Made by a program: the position numbers and the translations under genes. 5,479 nt of DNA, from positions 1-5,479 of the forward strand of contig JAEWEI010000433.1 in assembly GCA_023389545.1 (NCBI GenBank). Direction: 5' to 3'. This DNA is from Actinomycetes bacterium (GTDB lineage Bacteria; Actinomycetota; Actinomycetes; Actinomycetales; Cellulomonadaceae). The notes beneath the pieces are model-generated. The model saw only the letters and a list, made by a program, of their open reading frames with translations. It was not told the DNA's origin and ran no database searches. Of the stretch, positions 1 to 5,479 are shown one piece after another; the stretch's first letter is position 1; the number at the start of each line of letters is the position of its first letter.

Positions 1-251
1 AGGGCGGGCCGCATGACGCGCGCCTGGCCGTGGCGGTCGACGAGGCGGGCGAGCTGCGGGGAGCAGATCGCCTGGGCGAGGACGTAGACCGCGGACACGC
101 GACCGGCCAGTCCGTACGAGTGGTACAGCGCCTCGACCATGAGGACGATCCCGATGCCCGCCATGGACATGGGCAGGCGTGCGATCACGCCTGAGGCGGA
201 GAAGGCCAGTGCGCCGGGCCGCGCGAGGATCGAGCGGTACGGGCTGAGCAC
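1..251 (-). CDS. MFS transporter, N-terminal part (3' end cut by window edge)
   Basis: The gene starts at GTG 249-251 and stays open to the left edge, giving 83 visible residues. An in-frame TGA lies four codons upstream of this GTG, and GGTGAGAG at 261-268 is a good ribosome site 9 nt away, so the start is well supported. Residues about 12-40 and 48-66 are hydrophobic and look like the first two membrane helices. They are followed by VDRHGQAR (residues 71-78), which resembles the loop 2-3 'motif A' (DRxGRR type) of the major facilitator superfamily. The RPGALAFSASG opening resembles actinobacterial MFS proteins of unknown substrate, as I recall them. The substrate and the direction of transport cannot be judged from this fragment. 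The gene lies 93 bp downstream of pgm on the same strand, separated from it by a strong hairpin, so it may be transcribed by read-through or from its own promoter; I see no clear -10 element in the gap. Confidence 0.8.
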   Translation of the reverse strand, partial: MLSPYRSILARPGALAFSASGVIARLPMSMAGIGIVLMVEALYHSYGLAGRVSAVYVLAQAICSPQLARLVDRHGQARVMRPA

Positions 252-260
252 CCGCTGATT

Positions 261-268
261 CTCTCACC
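261..268 (-). promoter_or_regulatory. Ribosome binding site of the MFS gene
   Basis: On the minus strand this reads GGTGAGAG, a purine-rich partial match to the anti-Shine-Dalgarno complement. It ends 9 nt before the GTG at 249-251. Together with the in-frame stop just upstream it fixes the start of the MFS gene. Confidence 0.55.
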
Positions 269-279
269 GCATGGCGGCG

Positions 280-307
280 CCCCCGCACCGGGGAACGGGT
301 GCGGGGG
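280..307 (-). terminator. Hairpin terminator downstream of pgm
   Basis: CCCCCGCACC (280-289) is perfectly complementary to GGTGCGGGGG (298-307), a 10-bp G/C-rich stem with an 8-nt loop. It sits 38-65 bp past the pgm stop codon and before the MFS start on the same strand. No U-tract follows on either strand, as is common for terminators in high-GC actinomycetes. It would therefore act as a U-less intrinsic terminator or an RNA 3'-end stabiliser. Partial read-through into the MFS gene is possible. Confidence 0.6.
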
Positions 308-323
308 TATGCCCGATGTGCGG

Positions 324-344
324 CCTCCGGGCCGGCGTCGGAGG
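324..344 (-). other. Small hairpin abutting the pgm stop codon
   Basis: On the minus strand the pgm stop TAA (345-347) is followed directly by CCTCCG, a 9-nt loop and CGGAGG. This is a 6-bp perfect stem. It could be an auxiliary terminator element or an mRNA-protecting 3' structure working with the larger hairpin at 280-307. In DNA this G/C-rich a chance stem of this size is quite possible. Confidence 0.3.
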
Positions 345-2015
345 TTAGGCCAGCGCGTCGTTCACCACGGACCGCGCCTGCTCCTGCACCTCTGCCAGGT
401 GCTCGGGGCTGACGAACGACTCGGCGTAGATCTTGTACACGTTCTCGGTGCCGGAGGGCCGCGCCGCGAACCAGGCGTCCTCGGTGGTGACCTTGAGGCC
501 GCCGATGGCCGCCCCGTTGCCGGGGGCGGTGGTCAGCTTCGCGGTGATCTCCTGGCCTGCGAGCGTCGTCGCGGTGACCTGCTCGGGCGACAACTTCGCC
601 AGTCGCGCCTTCTGCTCGAGCGTCGCCGGGGCGTCCACCCGCGCGTACCAGGACTCTCCGTAGCGCTGCACCAGGTCGGCGTGGTGCTGGGACGGGGAAC
701 GGCCCGTGGTGGCGAGCATCTCGGAGGCCAGCAGGCCCAGGATGATGCCGTCCTTGTCCGTGGTCCACACGCGCCCATCGCGGCGCAGGAACGAGGCGCC
801 CGCGGACTCCTCGCCGCCGAACCCGACGGACCCGTCGAGCAGCCCGGGCACGAACCACTTGAAGCCGACCGGCACCTCGAGCAGGCGGCGGCCGAGCCCG
901 CCCGCGACCCGGTCGATCAGGGACGAGGACACGAGGGTCTTGCCGATCGCCGTGTCGCCGGGCCAGTCGGGACGGGCGCCGGAGTACAGGTACTCGATGG
1001 CCACCGCGAGGTAGTGGTTCGGGTTCATCAGCCCGCCGTCGGGCGTCACGATGCCGTGCCGGTCGGAGTCTGCGTCGTTGCCGGTGGCGATGTCGTACGG
1101 GGCGCCGTCGGCCATCGTGCGCACCAGCGAGGCCATCGCGTACGGCGAGGAGCAGTCCATCCGGATCTTGCCGTCCCAGTCGAGCGTCATGAACGCCCAA
1201 CGGGGGTCGACGCTCGGGTTCACCACGGTCAGGTCCAGCCCGTACCGCTCGCCGATGGCGCCCCAGTACTCGACGGCCGCGCCGCCCAGCGGGTCCGCGC
1301 CGATCCGCACCCCGGCGTCCCGGATCACGTCGAGGTCGATCACGTTGGCCAGGTCGTCGACGTACGCCTCGAGGAAGTCGTGCTTGTGGGTGGTCTCCGC
1401 GGCGAGGGCTGCCGCGAGGGGGAGCCGCCGCACCTGCCCGACGCCCGAGCGCAGCAGCTCGTTCGCCCGGGCGGCGATCCACGCGGTGGCGTCGGAGCCC
1501 GCCGGGCCGCCGGTGGGCGGGTTGTACTTGAACCCGCCGTCGCGCGGCGGGTTGTGCGACGGGGTCACGACGATGCCGTCCGCCAGCCCGGGGCCCTCGA
1601 CGCGCACGCCGTCGATGCTGGTGGCGCCGTTGTGCAGCAGGATCGCGTGGGACACCGCAGGGGTGGGCGTGTACGAGTCGCGCGCGTCGATGAACAGCTC
1701 CACCCCGGCGGCCGCCAGCACCTCCACGGCCGTCTGCCATGCGGGTAGCGACAGCGCGTGCGTGTCCCGGCCGATGAACAGGGGCCCGTCGGTGCCCTGG
1801 CCGCGCCGGTACTCGACGATCGCGGCCGTCGTGGCGATGATGTGCGCCTCGTTGAACGCGCCGTCGAACGCCGAGCCGCGGTGCCCGCTGGTGCCGAACA
1901 CCACCTGCTGGGCGGGATCGTCCAGATCGGGGCTGCGCTCGTAGTACGCGCTGACGAGCGCGTCCACGTCGATGAGGTCGGCAGGCTGGGCGAGGGTTCC
2001 GGCGCGCGGGTCCAT
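345..2015 (-). CDS. pgm: Phosphoglucomutase (alpha-D-glucose phosphate-specific)
   Basis: A 556-residue cytosolic enzyme that interconverts glucose-1-phosphate and glucose-6-phosphate. It links glycolysis with UDP/ADP-glucose synthesis, glycogen and cell-envelope sugars. All four active-site loops of the alpha-D-phosphohexomutase superfamily are present. FGTSGHRG (about 40-47) is the N-terminal substrate loop. TPSHNPP (151-157) carries the phosphorylated serine, Ser153. DADSDR (314-319) is the Mg-binding DxDxDR loop. GEESAG (401-406) is the sugar-specificity loop, and RPSGTEN (519-525) is the phosphate-binding loop in domain 4. The wording of these loops and the length match the E. coli Pgm type (546 aa) rather than phosphomannomutase ManB/AlgC or GlmM. 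The ATG at 2013-2015 has AGGA 7 nt upstream, which supports this start. The gene is divergent from the DUF5926 gene, with 82 bp between them, and is followed by hairpins before the MFS gene. No frameshift or missing catalytic residue is visible. Confidence 0.97.
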   Translation of the reverse strand: MDPRAGTLAQPADLIDVDALVSAYYERSPDLDDPAQQVVFGTSGHRGSAFDGAFNEAHIIATTAAIVEYRRGQGTDGPLFIGRDTHALSLPAWQTAVEVLAAAGVELFIDARDSYTPTPAVSHAILLHNGATSIDGVRVEGPGLADGIVVTPSHNPPRDGGFKYNPPTGGPAGSDATAWIAARANELLRSGVGQVRRLPLAAALAAETTHKHDFLEAYVDDLANVIDLDVIRDAGVRIGADPLGGAAVEYWGAIGERYGLDLTVVNPSVDPRWAFMTLDWDGKIRMDCSSPYAMASLVRTMADGAPYDIATGNDADSDRHGIVTPDGGLMNPNHYLAVAIEYLYSGARPDWPGDTAIGKTLVSSSLIDRVAGGLGRRLLEVPVGFKWFVPGLLDGSVGFGGEESAGASFLRRDGRVWTTDKDGIILGLLASEMLATTGRSPSQHHADLVQRYGESWYARVDAPATLEQKARLAKLSPEQVTATTLAGQEITAKLTTAPGNGAAIGGLKVTTEDAWFAARPSGTENVYKIYAESFVSPEHLAEVQEQARSVVNDALA

Positions 2016-2022
2016 GCAGCGA

Positions 2023-2026
2023 TCCT
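2023..2026 (-). promoter_or_regulatory. Ribosome binding site of pgm
   Basis: AGGA on the minus strand ends 7 nt before the pgm ATG. It shows that pgm uses an ordinary Shine-Dalgarno leader, in contrast to the divergent gene on the other strand, which lacks one. I see no convincing -10/-35 pair for pgm in the 2016-2097 gap. Confidence 0.5.
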
Positions 2027-2083
2027 GCCACCGACAACGCCGCAGGTCACCCGCTCAGGCGAGGGTCACATCGGCGCACCGGG

Positions 2084-2089
2084 TAATCT
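2084..2089 (+). promoter_or_regulatory. -10 element for a leaderless DUF5926 transcript
   Basis: TAATCT (in the context GGGTAATCT, 2081-2089) matches the actinobacterial TAnnnT -10 pattern. It ends 8 nt before the ATG at 2098. With normal spacing transcription would begin at or within 1-2 nt of the A of the start codon, giving a leaderless mRNA. There is no purine-rich Shine-Dalgarno sequence in the 10-15 nt before the ATG, which agrees with this. No clear TTGACA-like -35 box is present 16-18 bp upstream. The call rests on position and motif only. Confidence 0.5.
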
Positions 2090-2097
2090 CGTCGCCC

Positions 2098-2922
2098 ATG
2101 GCCACTGGTTCAGTCGATTTCGTCCTGCGCCCCTTCGAGGGGCTCCCCGGTGAGCCCGACTGGGTCGCCCTCAAGGAGGTCGTGCCCGCCGCGACCGCCC
2201 CCGCCCGCACCACCGCCGAGCACGGCTCGCGCGAGGTCCTCCTCACCACAGTGCTGCCGATGGGCTGGCCCGCGCTGCACCGTGACGACGGCGTGGTGCT
2301 CCTCGCCCTCCAGTCGCAGGGCGGCTCGGGCGACGCGAGCCGCGACCTCGCGGCCGTGCTGCTCGCCGCGCTGGACGTCGAGCCCGGCACCGCCGTGGAG
2401 CCCGAGGGCCTGCCCGGCCCCGGCCCGCGCCTGCAGGATGTGCTGGACCTGTCCGTCCCGTTCGAGGTGACGGTCGAGGACAGCTTCGGCTACTGGCTCG
2501 CGCCCGGAACCGAGCGCACCGCCGATTTGGCCGCCGCCATCGAGGAGGCCGACTCCGGCATCATCCCCACGGTCAAGTTGGGCTCCGTGGAGTCCGCGTA
2601 CTGGTGCCGCATGGGCTCGCGCGAGTTCCTGCGCTGGGCGCAGCCGCATGACGAGCAGAAGGTCCTGGACGCCCTCGCGCGGCTGCACTCGCGCCGCGAG
2701 TCGGGCTTCGACGGCGCCAAGTTCGTCGGGTACTTCCGCTCCAGCGGCATCGTGGTGCCCGTGTGGGAGCTGGCGCGCGGCACGGAGGCCGAGGACATCG
2801 AGGGCGCCGTCGCCGAGTTCCTGCCCCGCTTCGAGGCCGCTCTGGCCGATGAGACGCCGCTCGACGCGAACGCCCGCCGGGCCCGCGCCGGGCTCGTGGC
2901 CCGCCAGGTCACGCTGCGCTGA
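2098..2922 (+). CDS. DUF5926 family protein, function unknown
   Basis: A 274-residue soluble protein with no signal peptide or membrane segment. The opening stretch RPFEGLP (11-17) followed by WVALKEVVPAATAP (22-35) is what I recognise as the start of the DUF5926 domain found across Actinomycetota. Other probably conserved segments are FGYWLAPG (130-137), AYWCRMGSREFLRW (167-180) and GTE-EDIEG (228-236). Many homologues, as I remember them, carry an N-terminal basic region or a SEC-C type cysteine/histidine metal motif, and some are mislabelled SecA-like for that reason. This protein begins directly at the domain and has no such motif. The ATG at 2098 is preferred because a TAnnnT box lies 8 nt upstream. 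The longer in-frame ATG at 1972 would overlap pgm by 44 bp and add an arginine-rich stretch unlike the family. The biochemical role is unknown. The gene precedes a glycosyltransferase gene on the same strand, with a hairpin between them. Confidence 0.8.
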   Translation: MATGSVDFVLRPFEGLPGEPDWVALKEVVPAATAPARTTAEHGSREVLLTTVLPMGWPALHRDDGVVLLALQSQGGSGDASRDLAAVLLAALDVEPGTAVEPEGLPGPGPRLQDVLDLSVPFEVTVEDSFGYWLAPGTERTADLAAAIEEADSGIIPTVKLGSVESAYWCRMGSREFLRWAQPHDEQKVLDALARLHSRRESGFDGAKFVGYFRSSGIVVPVWELARGTEAEDIEGAVAEFLPRFEAALADETPLDANARRARAGLVARQVTLR

Positions 2923-2941
2923 CCTCGCCGACCCACCCGCG

Positions 2942-2981
2942 CTGCGGGGCCCCCGCCGCTGTGACGGCGAGGACCCCGCAG
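2942..2981 (+). terminator. Long imperfect hairpin after the DUF5926 gene
   Basis: CTGCGGGG (2942-2949) pairs with CCCCGCAG (2974-2981). Inside it C/A mismatches flank two C-G pairs (2951-2952 with 2971-2972), and CGCCG (2954-2958) pairs with CGGCG (2965-2969) around a 6-nt loop. In all there are 15 pairs in a 40-nt structure that begins 20 nt after the stop codon. No U-tract follows. It is probably the terminator of the DUF5926 gene. Its right arm ends 6 nt before the -10 box of the next gene, so it covers the place where a -35 box would lie. Confidence 0.55.
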
Positions 2982-2987
2982 GCTGGG

Positions 2988-2993
2988 TAGGCT
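2988..2993 (+). promoter_or_regulatory. -10 element for a leaderless glycosyltransferase transcript
   Basis: TAGGCT (in the context GGGTAGGCT, 2985-2993) is a typical actinobacterial -10 hexamer. It ends 7 nt before the GTG at 3001, so the predicted transcription start falls on or next to the start codon. No Shine-Dalgarno sequence lies between. GTGACG at 2961-2966 resembles a -35 box but is 21 bp away, which is too far for a normal sigma-70 spacing, so -35 recognition is unclear. Confidence 0.55.
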
Positions 2994-3000
2994 GGCCTTC

Positions 3001-3972
3001 GTGATGCGCCAGGGCGGCAAGGCTGCCGAAGTCGAGACGAACGCGCAGGTCGCGCGCGTGGACGCCACGCCCGAGCCCATTGAGGTGGACGACGACGCTG
3101 CCGTCGACGGCCCGTCAGGGCAGGAGCGGCCCGACAAGGCGGCCCGCCGTCGGGGGACTCGCCGCGCCACAGCGTCCAGCGAGCCGCTGACCAGCCCCAC
3201 CAAGAAACTGCCGGGCGCCCGGTCACGCCAGCGCGTCGCCGTGGTGATCCCCGCGAAGGACGAGTCGCGGCGCATCGCCGCCACCGTCCGCTCCGCGCGG
3301 GCCATTCCGCATGTCGACCTCGTGCTGGTCGTCGACGACGGCTCCGAGGACAACACCCAGCACGTGGCCCGCGAGGCCGGCGCCGTGGTGGTGCGCCACT
3401 CGCACAACCGCGGCAAGGCCGCCGCGATGGAGACCGGCGCCGCTGTCGTCGCGATGCGGGACGCCCCGGACCGCCTGCCGCGCCTCCTGTTGTTCATCGA
3501 CGGGGACCTGGGGGAGACGGCGGTCAACACCGCGCCCCTGGTGCCGCCCGTGCTCGAGGGCACCGCCGACCTGTCCATCGCGCTGCTGCCACCCCAGCCC
3601 GGCGCGGGTGGCCGCGGCATCGTGGTGGGGGCGGCGCGCCGCGCCATCGCGGCGATGACCGGGTGGACGCCCACCCAACCGCTGTCGGGCATGCGCTGTC
3701 TCACGCGCGAGGCCTTCGAGGCCGCCACCCCGCTCGCCCGGGGCTGGGGCGTCGAGACCGGCATGACCATCGACCTGCTGCGTCAGGGCTTCGTGGCTGT
3801 CGAGGTGCCGTGCGACCTGCGGCACCGGCCCTCCGGCGCTGACCTCAAGGGCCAGCTGCACCGCGCGGCGCAGTACCGGGACGTGCAGCTCGCCGTGAAC
3901 GCGCGCCGGGTCCGCCGCGCCGCGGGGGCGCTGCGGTCCACGGTCACTCCGGCGCGGGACCCGAAGGACTGA
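3001..3972 (+). CDS. Family 2 (GT-A fold) glycosyltransferase, GpgS-like motifs, acceptor unknown
   Basis: A 323-residue protein. Residues 1-75 are polar, acidic then basic, and look disordered. The GT-A domain starts at VAVVIPAKDE (79-88). It is followed by the nucleotide-binding VDDGS (111-115), the N-RGKA segment (136-140), and FIDGDLG (165-171), which holds the expected DxD-like metal site. Then come QPLSGMR (226-232), WGVETGM (249-255) and an H-R-P segment near His275. This order resembles glucosyl-3-phosphoglycerate synthase (GpgS, GT81) and related dolichol-phosphate sugar transferases, but the PLSGMR and DGDLG wording differs, so the acceptor cannot be assigned. There is no membrane helix, so the protein is probably cytosolic or peripheral. 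GTG 3001 is chosen because of the -10 box 7 nt upstream; ATG 3004 is an equivalent alternative that would remove one residue. The 3' end overlaps the convergent membrane gene by 29 bp. A role in envelope glycolipid, polysaccharide or compatible-solute synthesis is inference. Confidence 0.85.
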   Translation: MMRQGGKAAEVETNAQVARVDATPEPIEVDDDAAVDGPSGQERPDKAARRRGTRRATASSEPLTSPTKKLPGARSRQRVAVVIPAKDESRRIAATVRSARAIPHVDLVLVVDDGSEDNTQHVAREAGAVVVRHSHNRGKAAAMETGAAVVAMRDAPDRLPRLLLFIDGDLGETAVNTAPLVPPVLEGTADLSIALLPPQPGAGGRGIVVGAARRAIAAMTGWTPTQPLSGMRCLTREAFEAATPLARGWGVETGMTIDLLRQGFVAVEVPCDLRHRPSGADLKGQLHRAAQYRDVQLAVNARRVRRAAGALRSTVTPARDPKD

Positions 3973-5479
3973 CGTCCGCCGGCCCGGCGGCCACGCCGGA
4001 CGTGCGCCGCTGCCGCAGCAGCAGCATCCAGTTGGCGCACGCGGCGATGAGCAGCGGCACGGTGATCGCGATGCCGATGGCGGGGATGACCACTCCGGAG
4101 TCGTTCACCGCGAAGCCGATGCCCAGCGTGACGGTCAGCGCCACCAGCCCGGACCGCAGCATCGGGGCGTCCGTGCCCAGCCGGGTGAGCGGGGCGCCTG
4201 AGGACAGCCACCCGTAGGCGCCGCCGTCGGGGGCGCCCACGGCGGTGCGCAGCGGGCGGCCCAGCACCAGGATCACCACGACCAGGCCGCCGATGGCCAG
4301 CAGCGTCAGCTCGTTGGTGAACAGGATGTCCACGTTCTGCTTGAGCTTGCGGGCCACCACCGGCCACAGGCCGCCGTCCAGCACCGTCTCGACGAAGCGG
4401 CCCAGGTGGGTGCGGGAATCGGCGGGGCGCAGCCAGTCGATCACCGCGAACACCGTGACCGTCACCGCGCCGGCCGCCAACACGCTCAGCGCGCGCCACC
4501 AGTTGAGGCGGACGCCTGCCGCGAGCAGGGCCAGCACCGCGAAGCCGGGCACCAGGGCGGGCGGGCCGCCGAAGTCCGCCCCGATGCTCGGCAGCCCGTC
4601 CAGCAGCGTCGCGGCGACGCCGATGGCCACCACGATCCCGACTGCGGCGCCCCGCCGGCCCCGGGCGACCAGCGGGTTGGTCACGGCGACGGCGAGCAGC
4701 ACCGCCGCGGTGGCGAACAGCGCGAACGCCGTGTTGTTGAACCCGTAGAAGCGGCCCGCGACGAGCGAGCGGGTGCCCATCAGCGACTCGAGCTGCAGGG
4801 TCGCGCCGGTGGCGATGTCGATGGCGATGACCACCGCTGTGATGGCCGCGACGACGCCCAGGGGGCCCAGCAGCCAGTTCCGCCAGCGCGGCAGCAGGGC
4901 CACCGCCGTGATGACTGCCACCCACGTGACGATCAGCGCCGTCAGCGCGTACGAGGGCGGGTCCACCCGCCACCACGGGCTCAGGTTCGCCAGGAACGTC
5001 GAGACGGGGATGGCCGCGACGGCGACGCCGGCGACGCGGAGCTGCTTGAGGACCAGCACCGGGTCGGTGCTGGCGGCCAGCGCGCGCCGGCCCTTGCGCG
5101 GCGCCCAGCGGTCGAGCGTGCGACCCCACCAGTCGAGCACACGGCCATTGAGGCCGATGGTCACCAGGGCGTACAGGATCAGGTTGATCGCCACGAAGAT
5201 CACGTAGAACGGCGAGACGAGCGGCGTCACGGCCAGCACGTGGTCGTTGTCGTCGACGAGCTGGGCCACGCGCTTGCTGGCCAGTGCCGGGCCGGGGGTC
5301 GTGGTGATCGTGGTGCCGACCAGCGTTCCCGGCGGGACGTCGCCGCGCAGGCCCAGCGCGGTGAGGATCGTGGGCGTCACGTCGGTGGTCTGCAGGTAGC
5401 CGGGCTGACGGGTGGAGCGCGCCGCCAGCAGCGCGTCCGCGTAGTCGCCGTCGCCGGTGGCCTGCGGGCCGCTCGCGGC
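3944..5479 (-). CDS. Polytopic membrane protein with alkaline-phosphatase-like N-terminal region (5' end beyond window)
   Basis: The reading frame is open to the right edge, giving 511 visible residues. The in-frame GTG at 5378-5380 is internal: the 33 codons before it continue a recognisable segment (TRQPGYLQTTDVTPTIL), so the true start is outside. That segment resembles the C-terminal end of alkaline-phosphatase/sulfatase-superfamily domains joined to actinobacterial and firmicute membrane proteins, as I recall them. After it come about 11 membrane helices, at roughly 91-110, 148-166, 177-197, 203-224, 250-269, 277-294, 308-324, 331-349, 390-407, 443-460 and 463-488. Probable family motifs are GRFYGFNN (242-249), LPSIGADFGG (296-305), SRTHLGRF (355-362) in the long loop between helices 8 and 9, and NDSG (459-462) near the last helix. 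The C-terminal tail is Pro/Ala/Gly-rich and dispensable-looking. The reaction and substrate are unknown; an extracellular phosphoester or lipid-linked glycan role is inference. The gene is convergent with the glycosyltransferase gene. Confidence 0.8.
   Translation of the reverse strand, partial: AASGPQATGDGDYADALLAARSTRQPGYLQTTDVTPTILTALGLRGDVPPGTLVGTTITTTPGPALASKRVAQLVDDNDHVLAVTPLVSPFYVIFVAINLILYALVTIGLNGRVLDWWGRTLDRWAPRKGRRALAASTDPVLVLKQLRVAGVAVAAIPVSTFLANLSPWWRVDPPSYALTALIVTWVAVITAVALLPRWRNWLLGPLGVVAAITAVVIAIDIATGATLQLESLMGTRSLVAGRFYGFNNTAFALFATAAVLLAVAVTNPLVARGRRGAAVGIVVAIGVAATLLDGLPSIGADFGGPPALVPGFAVLALLAAGVRLNWWRALSVLAAGAVTVTVFAVIDWLRPADSRTHLGRFVETVLDGGLWPVVARKLKQNVDILFTNELTLLAIGGLVVVILVLGRPLRTAVGAPDGGAYGWLSSGAPLTRLGTDAPMLRSGLVALTVTLGIGFAVNDSGVVIPAIGIAITVPLLIAACANWMLLLRQRRTSGVAAGPADVSPSGPAPE
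3976..3990 (+). terminator. Small hairpin just past the glycosyltransferase stop codon
   Basis: CCGCCG (3976-3981) and CGGCGG (3985-3990) form a perfect 6-bp stem with a 3-nt loop, beginning 4 nt after the TGA at 3970-3972. A competing 7-bp repeat, ACGTCCG (3972-3978) and CGGACGT (3997-4003), encloses it. Either could end the plus-strand transcript, but both lie inside the coding sequence of the opposing membrane gene, which encodes a Pro/Gly/Ala-rich tail there. No U-tract is present. The structure may simply reflect the G/C-rich codons. Confidence 0.35.

Noticed and set aside
309..1748. Long open frame of 479 codons on the plus strand opposite pgm
   Set aside because: It is antisense to a complete enzyme gene with all catalytic motifs. 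The product is Arg/Gly/His/Val-rich with no domain, which is typical of the mirror frame of high-GC genes.
1972..2097. N-terminal extension of the DUF5926 gene to ATG 1972
   Set aside because: It would overlap the divergent pgm start by 44 bp and adds an Arg/Ser-rich stretch with no family resemblance. The -10-like box sits just before ATG 2098.
1758..2153. 131-codon plus-strand frame and other short frames around the pgm start
   Set aside because: They lie antisense to pgm or out of frame with the DUF5926 gene, and have low-complexity composition and no motif.
2961..2966. GTGACG as a -35 box for the glycosyltransferase promoter
   Set aside because: It is 21 bp from the TAGGCT box, outside the normal 16-19 bp spacing, and it lies in the loop and stem of the hairpin.
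2490..3770. 426-codon open frame on the minus strand
   Set aside because: It runs antisense across two recognisable genes and the intergenic region between them. The product is Ser/Arg/Ala-rich with no motif, so it is a shadow frame.
3783..5129. 448-codon open frame on the minus strand, shifted relative to the membrane gene
   Set aside because: Its product is Arg/Gly/His-rich with none of the membrane helices. The overlapping frame gives a coherent polytopic protein that continues to the window edge.
1..5479. CRISPR array, insertion sequence, tRNA/rRNA, prophage or defence system
   Set aside because: I found no regularly spaced repeats, terminal inverted repeats, transposase motifs or clover-leaf-like segments, and composition is uniform across the window.

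Overview
The window is high-GC DNA with strong G/C third-position bias, compact genes, GTG starts and few U-tract terminators. It fits a high-GC actinomycete (Actinomycetota). The gene content (an MFS protein opening with a RPGALAFSASG-type start, an E. coli-type phosphoglucomutase and a DUF5926 protein) suggests Micrococcales or a Cellulomonas-like relative. That placement is family recall, not a search result.

Layout from left to right. 1-251 (-) is the 5' part of an MFS transporter gene cut by the left edge. 252-344 is a short gap holding a perfect 10-bp stem terminator-like hairpin and a second small hairpin touching the pgm stop codon. 345-2015 (-) is a complete pgm (phosphoglucomutase). 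2016-2097 is the divergent promoter region. 2098-2922 (+) is a DUF5926 family protein. 2923-3000 is a gap with a long imperfect hairpin followed directly by a -10 element. 3001-3972 (+) is a GT-A fold family 2 glycosyltransferase with GpgS-like motifs. 3944-5479 (-) is a large polytopic membrane protein whose N-terminal part lies beyond the right edge; its visible N-terminus looks like the tail of an alkaline-phosphatase-superfamily domain.

How the genes may work together: Pgm interconverts glucose-6-phosphate and glucose-1-phosphate, the entry point to nucleotide sugars. The glycosyltransferase and the polytopic membrane protein look like envelope glycan or glycolipid machinery, but no substrate can be read from the sequence. 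DUF5926 has no known function. A functional link between these genes is only an inference from proximity, and they are on different strands.

The most noteworthy points are two consecutive plus-strand genes that both look leaderless (GGGTAnnCT ending 7-8 nt before the start codon, no Shine-Dalgarno), a 29-bp convergent overlap between the glycosyltransferase and the membrane gene, and the uncharacterised phosphatase-like/multi-TM membrane protein. I saw no CRISPR array, insertion sequence, tRNA, rRNA, phage or defence genes. Apart from those points the region looks like ordinary chromosome.
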